In this document: positions 37,111 to 46,641 of the stretch, piece by piece
Numbering within the stretch: position 1 is the stretch's first letter
How the letters are laid out: each line of letters opens with the position of its first letter
Assembly: GCF_008312935.1 (NCBI RefSeq)
Contig: NZ_VSZO01000079.1
Span: forward strand, 402,684 to 466,683
Direction of reading: 5' to 3'
Source: Roseiconus lacunae
GTDB taxonomy: Bacteria; Planctomycetota; Planctomycetia; Pirellulales; Pirellulaceae
DNA length: 64,000 nt
Translations under genes and position numbers: made by a program
Notes under the pieces: model-generated
Seen by the model: the letters and a program-made list of their open reading frames with translations, nothing else
The model's database searches: none
What the model was told of the DNA's origin: nothing

Positions 37111-40100
37111 ATGTCTCGGCGCAAAACGGGTGGCGGCCCCACAACTTGGATACAACTACGAAGGGATAACCGTATCAACATGGGACGCAGGCGGCGATCG
37201 ATCCGATGCGAAAGCAACTCGCTTGGCAAACCATTGTCGCTGCGCCTCTCCAGCGATACGAATCTTTGCTCAAACCTGCCATCGATTGCCGGGGCGTCTG
37301 GTGCCGTCAAACGTGACGGTGTCCGCCGGCGGCTGGTTTTCGAGACGCTCGGGCAGCGCCGTGTACTGGCGGTGATCAGCGGAGCGGTCTTTCATGATCT
37401 CGACGGCTCGATGCGTCCCGATCCGGCAGAGCAGCGGTTGGATTCTCGCTTGGCCTACATCGATTCCAACGACAATGCCAGTTTGGATCCGGGCGAAGCC
37501 TTTCAAGTCGCTGACGCGAATGGCGAGTTCCAGTTTGACGGTGTCCCTACCGGTATTCATCCGGTGCGTTTGTTCGAAGGTTCTTCCTTTCAAAATCAAA
37601 CCTTTCCCGTCGAAGCTTCCGATCGTCGACTGGTACCGCAGCTTGATTTGAGTGATGCGGTTGATGCGGTTCGCAGCGGGAACCAGTTGCACATCGCGAC
37701 GTCACAATCGGTCGTGGTGATGAGCACATCGGGTACGTCGATGCAGGGGCAGACGCTGCCGTTTTCTACGTCCGGAATCGTTTCGGCGATCGAATCGGAA
37801 ACCGGCCCGCGTGCGACCCTGGTGCTCGGTGATAGCGGCGGTCGCTCCCCAGACCCGTCAGCGCTGTGGTTGGTCCATGCCGCCGGCAACGAACCCGAAC
37901 TATTGTTTTCGGGCACCAGCATCGATGCCACGGTCGGCCAAGACGGTCACGGCTTGATTGTTGAATACGGCGAAAACGAAACAATCTTGCATTCCTTCCA
38001 CACCCCGCGCGTTCGGGCGGGAGACCAATCGGGTAACCAGATCACTGTTCGGATCACCCCCGAACCTCAATTTTTACCAGCCCAGGCTCAGGTGCTCGCC
38101 TCGGCAACGGCGATCGATGTTTCACCAGATGATTCGTCGGAACTGGTCAGCAGCCGTAGCGTGATCGCGTGGCCGGTGGCCAGTCAAGGTGCCGACGGTC
38201 AGGAATCACCGGCGCTTCACACCTCATTGTGGGACAACCGTTCGGCCGACTGGATCGAGGGATCACAAACCGTGATCGTCGGGGCAAAAGAACTGCTTAG
38301 CTTTGACGATGAAGCAGGGTTATTGGCGATCCGTGGTGTCGACGGAGAGATTTCGGTATTGGATGTCGAAGCCAACTTTGCCGAATTGCAACAGTTCGAA
38401 GCGATCGATGGCACCGCGCAATTCGTCGGTGACTTTAACGCGATCGCAATGATCGAGCAGCTCGCCGATGGGAACACGCTGACCTTGCGAGACGTGCAAA
38501 GCAAGGCACAACTTGCGTCCTACGATTTGGGGACAGTGACGCACAAGGCGCTCGTTCCCGGTGACGACTTTGCCTCATACTACTCCCTGTCGACTGCGGG
38601 CGTCACCAAAATTGCCTTCAGGCAAAACGACGCCCATCGTATCAATGTCACGCAGGTCGATGAGGTTCACGAGGCTAACTTCGGACTTCGGATCGAGAAC
38701 GAAAATGTTCCACCGGTCGTCCAGCCTGACTTCCTCGCTAGCGCCGTCGAAGATGAAACCTACACGATTCCGTCGAGCGAGTTTCACCAGCTCGTCAGTG
38801 ATCCCGAAGGCGATCGCCTCATTCCGTTGATCGTCCAGACGCCCGTTAACGGCGACGTCGAATTCACCGAAGACGGCGACTTGCGTTACGAACCCGACGC
38901 CGATTATTACGGCAACGATTCGTTTTCCGTTCGATTCCATGATGGCCAGTCCGTTTCCGAACCGGTCACCGTTTCGGTGAATGTTGCTTCGCGGCCCGAC
39001 ACGCCGACCGGAATTACATTCTTTGGTGGCGAGATCCCCGAACATACAATCGGTCCTTATGTCGTCGGCGGCCTGTCGGTAGAAGACGCTGACTTTGGCG
39101 ACGAACACCAACTCACCGTCTATGACCATCGCTTTGCGATCGAGGGTGGCGACTTGGTGCTGGTCAACGGACCGTTAAATTACGAATTCGAGAGCGTCAT
39201 CTATTTGACCATCGCCGGGATCGATCGCGCTACCGGGACTTACTTCTCGCAGGAGATCGCCGTCCGCGTCGGTGACGAGAATGACCCAGTCACGCAGCTC
39301 GTGATCGGCGGCAGCGACGTCGAAGAAAACGTCAGTGGCGTATACATCGCGCGATTGAGTTCCTACGACGAAGACCGGCATCAACCGACCGAATACTCCG
39401 TCGATGACCAACGCTTCGAAATTCGCAACGACAACGAACTTTGGCTTAAAGACGACGAAACTCTCGACCACGAAACCGAGCCCACGGTCGTGATGACGGT
39501 CTCGGCCAAAGACAATGCCGGCAGTTCAACTTCGAAAGAGTTCCGGCTCAACGTGCTCGATCAGCCCGAATATGGCGGCACGCTTCGCTTGACCAACGAA
39601 ACGGTGGTTGAACTCGAAGCTGGTGCGACGGTCGGTGAGGTGCGGGTCGATGGATTGTCCGTCGAGGTCGACTCGTATTCCGTCGACGACACACGTTTTG
39701 AAGTCGACGGCAGGACGCTGAAGCTGCTCGATGATGTGTTCGTTCGACGTTCGGCGGCCGAGGAAATCGGGCTCACCGTCACCGCTTACCTCGCCAACGG
39801 CGAAACCAGTTCAATCTCGACGCCGTTCGTGATCGAAGTGTTGGAAAATGCCTCGCCATTTCATAACGACGACAATCCCTATGATGTCGATGGGAACGGG
39901 ACGATCTCTCCCATCGATGCGCTGGCGATCATCAATTTCTTGAATCGATATGGCCCCGGGCCGGTCGGGCCAGGAGACCCGGGCTACGGTTATGATGTCA
40001 ACAAAGACGGCCAAGTCACGCCGTTGGACGCGTTGTTAGTGATCAACATCCTCAATGCGATTCAAAGTGGTGCCACCGTTGGCGGTGCTAAAATGAATGA

Positions 40101-40419
40101 CGTGGTCGATCCGGACGCGACCAACGTCGATGAGGGCGGGCAAGCGGAAGCTCCGTCGCCCGACGCAAGCGTTCAAAATTCGGCGAGTCGAATGATGATG
40201 TCGGCTTCGTTTGCGCTCGACTTGCCGGCGATCGATGAGTCCGTCGAAGAAACGGATTCGACGTTTTGGGCGTCTAGCTTGAATGTCGATCCACTGCTTT
40301 CGGTTGATGAAGCCCAACGGGCGACCGATTGGTTGAACGAGATCCGTGATGAAGAAGACACCGAGTTAAACGTCGCAATCGACGAGCTGCTGGTATTGCT
40401 GCAGCAGTCGCTACGTTAA
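37111..40419 (+). CDS. LEPR-XLL dockerin protein with cadherin-like domains
   Basis: 1102 residues. ATG 37111 has GAGG just upstream; ATG 37180 is a possible later start. A basic N-terminus leads to RRLVFETLGQRRVLA (about 73-87), the planctomycete LEPR-XLL export signature. Next is an SdrD B-type segment (about 88-165: VFHDLDGSMRPDPAEQ, YIDSNDNASLDPGE), a beta-rich central part, a cadherin/Big-like domain (VVQPDFLASAVEDETYTI, LRYEPDADYYGNDSF) and several cadherin-like repeats (HETEPTVVMTVSAKDNAGSS). A type I dockerin (about 920-990) has two calcium-loop units: DVDGNGTISPIDALAIIN and DVNKDGQVTPLDALLVIN. A 120-residue acidic tail follows. The protein is likely a large cell-surface or extracellular adhesin; its cohesin partner is unknown. 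Confidence 0.85.
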   Translation: MSRRKTGGGPTTWIQLRRDNRINMGRRRRSIRCESNSLGKPLSLRLSSDTNLCSNLPSIAGASGAVKRDGVRRRLVFETLGQRRVLAVISGAVFHDLDGSMRPDPAEQRLDSRLAYIDSNDNASLDPGEAFQVADANGEFQFDGVPTGIHPVRLFEGSSFQNQTFPVEASDRRLVPQLDLSDAVDAVRSGNQLHIATSQSVVVMSTSGTSMQGQTLPFSTSGIVSAIESETGPRATLVLGDSGGRSPDPSALWLVHAAGNEPELLFSGTSIDATVGQDGHGLIVEYGENETILHSFHTPRVRAGDQSGNQITVRITPEPQFLPAQAQVLASATAIDVSPDDSSELVSSRSVIAWPVASQGADGQESPALHTSLWDNRSADWIEGSQTVIVGAKELLSFDDEAGLLAIRGVDGEISVLDVEANFAELQQFEAIDGTAQFVGDFNAIAMIEQLADGNTLTLRDVQSKAQLASYDLGTVTHKALVPGDDFASYYSLSTAGVTKIAFRQNDAHRINVTQVDEVHEANFGLRIENENVPPVVQPDFLASAVEDETYTIPSSEFHQLVSDPEGDRLIPLIVQTPVNGDVEFTEDGDLRYEPDADYYGNDSFSVRFHDGQSVSEPVTVSVNVASRPDTPTGITFFGGEIPEHTIGPYVVGGLSVEDADFGDEHQLTVYDHRFAIEGGDLVLVNGPLNYEFESVIYLTIAGIDRATGTYFSQEIAVRVGDENDPVTQLVIGGSDVEENVSGVYIARLSSYDEDRHQPTEYSVDDQRFEIRNDNELWLKDDETLDHETEPTVVMTVSAKDNAGSSTSKEFRLNVLDQPEYGGTLRLTNETVVELEAGATVGEVRVDGLSVEVDSYSVDDTRFEVDGRTLKLLDDVFVRRSAAEEIGLTVTAYLANGETSSISTPFVIEVLENASPFHNDDNPYDVDGNGTISPIDALAIINFLNRYGPGPVGPGDPGYGYDVNKDGQVTPLDALLVINILNAIQSGATVGGAKMNDVVDPDATNVDEGGQAEAPSPDASVQNSASRMMMSASFALDLPAIDESVEETDSTFWASSLNVDPLLSVDEAQRATDWLNEIRDEEDTELNVAIDELLVLLQQSLR

Positions 40420-40440
40420 TCCCTCGTCGTTTTTGCCGCG

Positions 40441-42417
40441 TTACGATTCGCTTGCTTTTGCCGCTTGGAACTCAGCGAGCTGCCGTTGCATTGCGAGCGA
40501 GTGTTGCTCAAGGTCGAGGGCTTCTTTTTGAGTCTCGATCGCTCTGTCGATTTGCCCGGTCGCAAAGTAACACCGTGCGCAGGTATCCAATCGAGCCGCA
40601 CGCTTCTCTATCTCTTCTTCGCTGGCAAATTTCAGGGAACGGAGGCTGCACTGCAACGCGCGATCAAAATCGCCTTCTGTGTTAGATACCAACCATGCAT
40701 ACTCGTTGTACTTGTCACCCAAGACTGCTTTGAAACGCTCGTCTGGCATCGCCCGCTTCGATGACTCGTACTGTGTGATGGTTTGGTGCAAGCTGCCGAT
40801 GTGTTGCGATAACTGTCGCTTGACGTTTTCAGTCCACTCTGTGTCTTCGGGAGCCTTAACACGATACATCTGGATCAAAATGTCGATGTTTCCCGAATAT
40901 TGACGATAGGCTAGCTGCAGCAACTGCTTTGCCTCTTCGATCTCGGAGGCAATCGGGTCCCCGGCAAGCAGTTCTAGCGCTTGCTGAAAGTTATATTCGC
41001 TTTGAACGAAATGACTGCCGATGTCAAACCGTATCAGACGTTTGGCGTATTCGGCGTCACGTTCGATGCGATGGACCAGCACGCCCAGGACATCGGATGC
41101 ATCGTCATGTCGAAGCTGTTCGGCAAAGATCGAACTAAGGCTGATGCGCGATCGGATTCCCGCGTTGGTTTCGACACCGCAGCTTGCGATGATCGATCGG
41201 TGTTCTCGTTCGGCCCAGTCGTATTGTCCGCGCATTCGTAAACGATTCGCGACGGCGTAGTGAAGAAACGCGATGTCTTCGAGTTGGTGGTCGGTCAGCG
41301 AGTGATCTTGGTCTTCGCGAGGCAACGCGTCTTCACTCAGGGATTCCAATTTGACATCAGGGAGCGGAGAAATTTGAAATGCTTCCGTGGCGAGCTGTTC
41401 GCCCTTGTCGGTTTCGCCGTTGTCTCGATACGCCTGAGCAGCCGAGTACAGTAACTCCGCATTGGATGAAAACGCGTGCCGCTGTCGCTGGTACAGCTCG
41501 ATCACGACTGGGTAAAGCCCATGGGTGATCGCCCAGTCTGCTTGACCGGCGAGTTCGATCGTCGAAGGGGCGATCAGATCCAGATTCTCGATGGAAATTT
41601 GCATGGCCGAGTCACGTGCGTCTTCCAGGATAGCGCGTGTCGCGATGACCTTGATCAACTGCAGCACTGATTTGGCTGTGATGTCCTGGTTCAATCCCAG
41701 GTCAACTTTGCGTCGTTGCGTCGCCACGACCTCTTCCCAACGCTGTGGGTCGTATCTTCCTTGGCGAAGGTCTTCGATGTAGGCCCGGAGCCAAGTGATC
41801 GCATCACGTGAATTATCGCCGATTACAGACTCAAGTTGACTCGCCAAAATCTGGCGGCGAACGGGCTGATCGGGGATCGCTTGCTTCAGGACCAGCATCG
41901 CGGCGCGTCGTGAAAGCAATTCAAGTCGATCAAATCGGGCGAGCCGAGCGAGGGCCTCGATTCCCATCCGATCGGGAAGTCGTCCGAGTAACTCGATCCT
42001 CGCTAGGCGATCGGTCGAATCCTGGGCGCCATACTCGTACAAGATCTCACGAACCTCTTTGGGGTCCGATTCTTGTGACCACGTGACCAATAAGCTTTGC
42101 TGCAGATAACGAGCTGCCGTTTGGACCTCACTATCATTGTGGTACTGGGCTTCGTAAAGCGCATCGAACGCCTCCAGGCCGTACTCCTTGAGCTGATCAC
42201 GAGCCCTGACGCGGGTGGCGTAACTGTCGCTACCCAGCTTCTCGATTAGCTCGGCGATTTTCTGATCATTCGATTGCGGCTTCGGAGGTTCGGCCGCACC
42301 CGCAATGCAGGGGGTGAGTGCCGCGAGCGTCATCAATGACACCGCGAGCCTTCGAAACGCGAGCTGGATCGCCACCGAGGCACTGTGATCCGGCCGTCGT
42401 GCATTGAATCGGGACAT
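40441..42417 (-). CDS. Exported HEAT/TPR-like repeat protein
   Basis: About 658 residues from ATG 42417; an in-frame ATG at 42477 would place 20 more residues before the signal peptide. The signal (LAVSLMTLAALTPCIAGAAE) is followed by HEAT-like helices (IAELIEKLGSDSYATRVRA, EAFDALYEAQYHNDSEVQTAA), then a long alpha-helical stretch including TPR-like units (YSAAQAYRDNGETDKGEQLA, DTCARCYFATGQIDRAIETQ). The family is a planctomycete group of exported scaffold proteins; no enzyme motif is seen. It converges on the dockerin gene with only 21 bases between stops. A hairpin (CCCGGCTG/CAGCCGGG) lies about 110 bases upstream of the start. Confidence 0.8.
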   Translation of the reverse strand: MSRFNARRPDHSASVAIQLAFRRLAVSLMTLAALTPCIAGAAEPPKPQSNDQKIAELIEKLGSDSYATRVRARDQLKEYGLEAFDALYEAQYHNDSEVQTAARYLQQSLLVTWSQESDPKEVREILYEYGAQDSTDRLARIELLGRLPDRMGIEALARLARFDRLELLSRRAAMLVLKQAIPDQPVRRQILASQLESVIGDNSRDAITWLRAYIEDLRQGRYDPQRWEEVVATQRRKVDLGLNQDITAKSVLQLIKVIATRAILEDARDSAMQISIENLDLIAPSTIELAGQADWAITHGLYPVVIELYQRQRHAFSSNAELLYSAAQAYRDNGETDKGEQLATEAFQISPLPDVKLESLSEDALPREDQDHSLTDHQLEDIAFLHYAVANRLRMRGQYDWAEREHRSIIASCGVETNAGIRSRISLSSIFAEQLRHDDASDVLGVLVHRIERDAEYAKRLIRFDIGSHFVQSEYNFQQALELLAGDPIASEIEEAKQLLQLAYRQYSGNIDILIQMYRVKAPEDTEWTENVKRQLSQHIGSLHQTITQYESSKRAMPDERFKAVLGDKYNEYAWLVSNTEGDFDRALQCSLRSLKFASEEEIEKRAARLDTCARCYFATGQIDRAIETQKEALDLEQHSLAMQRQLAEFQAAKASES

Positions 42418-42524
42418 CGAGCGGATGCGATCAGGTGTCTTGTTTGCCCGTGGATGTCGCGAAAAGACGTGTCGCATTAGACGCTTCGATCGTTAGCGGT
42501 TCTGGTGAAGGCTGTCTCGGCCCC

Positions 42525-42550
42525 CCCGGCTGAAATTTTCCCCAGCCGGG
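42525..42550. promoter_or_regulatory. GC hairpin upstream of the HEAT/TPR gene
   Basis: CCCGGCTG (42525-42532), 10-base loop, CAGCCGGG (42543-42550): a perfect 8-bp stem in the leader of the minus-strand gene. It could be a protein site, a leader structure or a stable inverted repeat; it has no T run, so it is not a classic terminator. Confidence 0.4.
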
Positions 42551-42790
42551 CGGTGTCCCCATTCTATCGCTTGCGCGGACGCATGTGCAGGTTTGTTTGA
42601 CGCCCCGATTTGGGAACTTCCTCGTCCTAGAGCGGAGATCGGGCCAATATTTCGCGAACTGAATCGAAGTTCCCATTGTCCACCGAAACCGCTAGTATGG
42701 CGGCCGATTGCGCTGCTCCGCTGGCGCTTTCTACACCGATGACGTCCGTCACACCGACTGTAAGTGCTTTGTTTGGGGATAGATTTAGGG

Positions 42791-42854
42791 TTCCGCCGCA
42801 TGGCGATCGCCACGGTTGAGCTGCGATGACTTGCGTGGTCGCTCGTTGACCGAT
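42791..42854 (+). repeat. Dispersed 64-bp palindrome, copy E (decayed)
   Basis: GCCGCATGGCGATCGCCACGG (without its last base this is a clear left arm) begins near 42794, and a diverged right arm ending TTGACCGAT at 42854 keeps the 64-bp length. Confidence 0.5.
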
Positions 42855-42930
42855 CAAACTCAAGCAAATCCTCAATTGAAACAAAGTACTCGCGATACCT
42901 TGCTTGCCACACTTGCTTGACCACGATTGA

Positions 42931-45024
42931 ATGCCTCGAAAACCGAACAAACGCACCGATTCAGAGTCAGCGGAAGCCGGTTCGCCCAAGGCGACCGACC
43001 CAACGAGTGTGGATCAAGGCAAAGCATCAGGCGAGTCTGCGGCCAAGGCCACGCTCACCAAAGAAGAACGTTTCGCCGAGAAGATCCGCACCGAGGGCAA
43101 CCGCGAAACTGTCGAGGCCTTTGTCGTCGCGTTTATTCTGGCGTTGCTGTTCCGAGCGTTTGTCGCCGAAGCCTTCGTCATCCCGACCGGTTCGATGGCG
43201 CCCGCATTGATGGGGGCTCATAAAGACGTATTCTGTGATCAATGTAACCATCGGTTCCAGATCGGCGCGAGCAAAGAACGCCGCAGTCTGGAGCAAAACG
43301 ACACCGTTGTCGCCGGGATCTGCCCCAACTGTCGCTTTGTCAATAACCTGAATCTCACCGCGGACGCGAACGACACGACATTCAACGGTGATCGAATCCT
43401 GGTCAGCAAATACGCCTATGCGATTGCCGATCCAGAACGTTGGGACGTGATCGTGTTCAAGTTTCCCGGCAACCCCAAGCAGAACTACATCAAACGACTC
43501 GTCGGCCTCCCCGGTGAAACCCTGTCGATTCGCCACGGTGATGTCTACGTCGACGGCCAGGACAATCGGCTGCAAATTCTGCGGAAGCCAGACAACAAAC
43601 TGATGGCGATGCGTCACCACGTTTATGACAGCAGTCAACAATCCGAATTGCTCATCAAAGCGGGCTACCCTAGTCGCTTTCAACCTTGGAAAGAGGACGC
43701 GAGTGCTCCTCCGGAAGATTCCTGGTCAGTCTCCCGCGACGGTGACGGCTTGCGTGCATCGATTAATGCTTCGGCAAGCACCGACGACCAATGGCTGCGT
43801 TACTTCCACCGATATCCCAGTCAGGCTCAGTGGCAAGCGGCCAGCGAAGGCGAATCGCTAGCCGAGGTCGATCCCTATCAAGGCGGCTTGGTGACGGACT
43901 ATTACGCCTATGACTGCTACATCACCGTGCCGACGAAGGAAGTATACCAGGGCCGCGTCTCAAACGGGCAAGCGGTCCCGGAGGCCAAACGTCGACGATC
44001 GTTGTTTAGTGGCATCTCGTATTCACTAAAGTCGATCGCCGGTTTCAATGAACCCGAACTGAACCCCGATTACACCCCCGGCGGACCACTCTCGCAGTTC
44101 GCCGGTATCGAAAGCTATGGCGAACGCGACGTAGCAAACGAAGGCTTGCACTGGGTCGGTGACTTGATCGTCGAAACCGACATGCAGTTGTCGGGCGAAT
44201 GTAAACGGGTGACGTTTGAAATCGTTGAAGCGGGAATTCAGTACCAATGCATCATCGATTTGACTTCCGGCGAAGCAACCGTCACGGCGCTTTACAAAGG
44301 CCAGCAGCAAGCGATCTTTGGTGACAAAAGACAAGAGCAAGTGACAGCGAAAACTTCGCTGACCGCCGGTAAAGCCGTTTCAGTTCGGTTTTCGAATTGC
44401 GATGACGAATTGCGACTTTGGATCGACGATGAGCGTGTGGAATTTGAAGCGGCGACAACGTTTGATGTCTCGCTGGTACACGACGTTCAGTCCAACCGTC
44501 CCTACTACGACGGAAAACGTCATCCCCTCGATGCCGCCCCGTTTGGTGTCGCGGTCCAAGGTGGAAAAGCGACGGTCGATCGAGTAGTGATCAGCCGCGA
44601 TAAGTATTACATCGCGACGAACACCAGCTCATACCAAATTGCCGATTACTCGCCGAGCGATTTGTACAGTTTGGCCAACGCGAGTATCTCCGATAGTAAG
44701 ATCCAACTGATTCTTAAGCGTCCCGATTTGTGGGATGAGTTCCCGATCTGGAACGCGCGACGCACGGTTGAGTTTGAGCTTGAAGAAGACCAGTTCTTTC
44801 CGATGGGAGACAATAGCCCGGAAAGCTTGGACGCCCGCTGCTGGGCAGGGGCCAAGCAAGCTTTCAACCTGCCCGATCGGATTCGTAAGGAAGCCGATAA
44901 GTATTCTCAGGCGTCGTACGTCCCACGGGACCTACTGGTCGGTAAAGCGGTGTTGGTCTTTTGGCCGCATCCGTGGGCTGATCCACCGACGCCAAACTTT
45001 GATCGCTTCCGACTGATTCGTTAG
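42931..45024 (+). CDS. lepB: Signal peptidase I, oversized with zinc-ribbon and beta-domain insertions
   Basis: 697 residues against about 200-330 for most family members. A Lys/Glu-rich N-terminus precedes one membrane helix (about 61-80). The catalytic Ser88 lies in PTGSMAPAL and the general-base Lys188 in NYIKRLVGLPGE. Right after the Ser segment is a likely zinc ribbon, C102xxC105 and C131xxC134. After the Lys segment a 400-residue insertion follows, the last part of it looking like a beta sandwich (GDLIVETDMQLSGECKR, VRFSNCDDELRLWIDD). The conserved GDNSPESLDARCW box comes near residue 630. It cleaves signal peptides at the outer face of the membrane. The extra parts may tailor substrate access. 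ATG 42931 is the only good start. Confidence 0.93.
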   Translation: MPRKPNKRTDSESAEAGSPKATDPTSVDQGKASGESAAKATLTKEERFAEKIRTEGNRETVEAFVVAFILALLFRAFVAEAFVIPTGSMAPALMGAHKDVFCDQCNHRFQIGASKERRSLEQNDTVVAGICPNCRFVNNLNLTADANDTTFNGDRILVSKYAYAIADPERWDVIVFKFPGNPKQNYIKRLVGLPGETLSIRHGDVYVDGQDNRLQILRKPDNKLMAMRHHVYDSSQQSELLIKAGYPSRFQPWKEDASAPPEDSWSVSRDGDGLRASINASASTDDQWLRYFHRYPSQAQWQAASEGESLAEVDPYQGGLVTDYYAYDCYITVPTKEVYQGRVSNGQAVPEAKRRRSLFSGISYSLKSIAGFNEPELNPDYTPGGPLSQFAGIESYGERDVANEGLHWVGDLIVETDMQLSGECKRVTFEIVEAGIQYQCIIDLTSGEATVTALYKGQQQAIFGDKRQEQVTAKTSLTAGKAVSVRFSNCDDELRLWIDDERVEFEAATTFDVSLVHDVQSNRPYYDGKRHPLDAAPFGVAVQGGKATVDRVVISRDKYYIATNTSSYQIADYSPSDLYSLANASISDSKIQLILKRPDLWDEFPIWNARRTVEFELEEDQFFPMGDNSPESLDARCWAGAKQAFNLPDRIRKEADKYSQASYVPRDLLVGKAVLVFWPHPWADPPTPNFDRFRLIR

Positions 45025-45047
45025 TGCACTGTCCAAATTCGAAAATA

Positions 45048-45231
45048 GGATTAGCCGCGGTTCTACAAATGAACCGCACGGCGTTAGCCACAGTTTCATC
45101 AATCAGCCGCACGGCGTTAGCCACGTTTCCACCTATCAGCCGTATGGCGTTAGCCACGGTTTAAAATCACAGCCGTATGGCGTTAGCCATGGTTTTCAAA
45201 CGATAACCGGTGCGAACGACCGTCGGCTGAT
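45048..45231 (+). repeat. Tandem array of palindrome left-halves ending in a full 64-bp copy (F)
   Basis: Four left-half units occur in line, with the CCG of each at 45074, 45107, 45140 and 45173: an exact period of 33 bases. Each has the form CCG-nnn-GGCGTTAGCCA. The last one, at 45168-45188, is followed by a right arm (GAACGACCGTCGGCTGAT) that ends at 45231 to complete a 64-bp element. Before the array lies a further fragment ATTAGCCGCGG. It sits between the signal peptidase and LptB genes. Confidence 0.9.
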
Positions 45232-45297
45232 GCGTCAAACTCGAAGATCTGATCTAGGCGAAACACTCGTTTTATTCGTGAAAAGGAATTCACCGTC

Positions 45298-46236
45298 ATG
45301 GAACCGTCTGATCAAGCAATGACTCCGGTCTTGGAAGCGATCGACTTGCAAAAAACGTATGGTCGACGCCGCGTCGTCGATGGCGTAAACCTGCGCGTCG
45401 GCAAGGCGGAAATCGTCGGTCTACTCGGGCCCAACGGGGCTGGGAAATCAACCAGTTTTCGGATGATCTGCGGCATGGTTCAGCCCGATCGTGGTCGAGT
45501 CTACTTGGACGGTCGCGACGTGACCGATTGGCCGATGTTTCGTCGAGCGCGTGACGGTCATATGGGGTATCTGCCTCAAGATCCGAGCGTGTTCAAGAAA
45601 CTGACCGTCGAACAGAATATCTCAGCTTTGCTGGAACTGTTGGGAATGGATCGCAAACAGCGGCGCATTCGCACCGATGAATTGTTGGAAGAGTTCAACA
45701 TCACGCATATTCGCAAGAGCCGTGCCGCGGGGCTGAGCGGTGGCGAGCGGCGTCGACTGGAGATCGCACGTTGCTTGGTGTCGGAACCCAATATCGTGAT
45801 GCTCGACGAACCCTTTGCCGGCATCGACCCCGTCACCGTCCAGTCCGTCCAGGGCGTGATCATGCAGCTCCGCGATTCTGGTATCAGTGTTCTAATCACC
45901 GACCACGCCGCCCGGGAAATTCTTGGAACGGTTGATCGCTGTTATGTCATCTCTCAAGGCCGAGTTCTAATCGACGGCACCCCCGAAGAGGTCAAGCAGC
46001 ACCCACAGGTCCGCGAGGAATACCTTGGCGACCTCGATGGCGCGACCAAGCGTTCCGGTCGTCCCAACGGTGCAGGCCTCGCAGTACACGCAGCCGAGCG
46101 CGGTCCGGGGACTTTCGAATCGACCATCCGAAGCGAATACGCAGACGAAGGCGGCGCCGTTCCCCGTCCACACTTCGATCGTGCAACCGGACGCAATCGC
46201 GGGTTGCGCCGTCCCAACAACATTTCTGACGTTTAA
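45298..46236 (+). CDS. lptB: LPS export ABC transporter ATP-binding protein
   Basis: 312 residues, longer than the usual 240 because of a 60-residue tail. The ATPase core has Walker A GPNGAGKST, the Q-loop (LPQDPSVFKKLTVEQN), the ABC signature LSGGERRRLEIAR, Walker B IVMLDEP, followed by FAGIDP, and the H-loop (LITDHAAREIL). The combination of FAGIDP and VLITDH fits LptB, which powers LPS transport with LptFG. AAGGAA lies 10 bases upstream of ATG 45298. The C-terminal tail (about 245-312) is basic and low-complexity. No lptA, C, F or G gene lies here, so the Lpt genes are scattered. Confidence 0.92.
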   Translation: MEPSDQAMTPVLEAIDLQKTYGRRRVVDGVNLRVGKAEIVGLLGPNGAGKSTSFRMICGMVQPDRGRVYLDGRDVTDWPMFRRARDGHMGYLPQDPSVFKKLTVEQNISALLELLGMDRKQRRIRTDELLEEFNITHIRKSRAAGLSGGERRRLEIARCLVSEPNIVMLDEPFAGIDPVTVQSVQGVIMQLRDSGISVLITDHAAREILGTVDRCYVISQGRVLIDGTPEEVKQHPQVREEYLGDLDGATKRSGRPNGAGLAVHAAERGPGTFESTIRSEYADEGGAVPRPHFDRATGRNRGLRRPNNISDV

Positions 46237-46320
46237 GCGATCGGCGCCAGTATGGGACCGTGCCTGTCCGGCAACTTTCGTGAGTCGAACGTGGTCGGGT
46301 TCCGTCGACTTGTCAAATTA

Positions 46321-46411
46321 GGATTAGCCGATCGGCGTTAGCCACGGTTTAGGATTAGCCGATTGGCGTTAGCCACGGTTTGGGATTAGCCGATCAGCGT
46401 TAGCCACGGTT
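46321..46411 (+). repeat. Three tandem 31-bp palindrome left-halves
   Basis: ATTAGCCG units with the core GCGTTAGCCACGG occur three times, with CCG at 46328, 46359 and 46390 (31-base period). Only a remnant of the right arm (GCACAATCACCGTCGG, 46414-46429) follows. Confidence 0.9.
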
Positions 46412-46453
46412 CCTGCACAATCACCGTCGGTAAAATGAAAAGCCGGCGGTTGA

Positions 46454-46476
46454 CCCCCGTTGGGCATCGACGGGGG
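46454..46476. promoter_or_regulatory. Strong GC hairpin, 5' leader of aldo/keto reductase gene
   Basis: CCCCCGT (46454-46460), 9-base loop, ACGGGGG (46470-46476). There is no T run. It may end transcription from lptB with a factor, or fold in the leader of the next gene. Confidence 0.4.
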
Positions 46477-46641
46477 CCAATGTGTGGGATCTCAAAATTC
46501 AAGCAACAAACGATTGGCGTCGGCTGCCGTCACTCAACGACGCGAGCAGCGGCTGTCTCTGAACGCACCTAGCGGATACGATTCGGTGAACCATCGCGAC
46601 CGAGACCAACGCCGCACTCTTACCCATCAAGCTTTGTTCCG

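Larger units (their letters stand above)
42478..42930. other. Divergent gap with hairpin and diverged palindrome copy
   Basis: About 450 bases between the HEAT/TPR and signal peptidase genes, reading apart. It contains the hairpin at 42525-42550 and the diverged 64-bp repeat at 42791-42854. No gene. Confidence 0.55.
46237..46641. other. Gap with tandem repeat array and GC hairpin
   Basis: About 405 bases between LptB and the aldo/keto reductase. It holds the 31-bp array at 46321-46411 and the hairpin at 46454-46476. No gene was found. Confidence 0.55.

Noticed and set aside
45048..46429. The tandem repeats as a CRISPR array
   Set aside because: Units follow each other with almost no unique spacers, are only partly conserved, and no cas gene is near.
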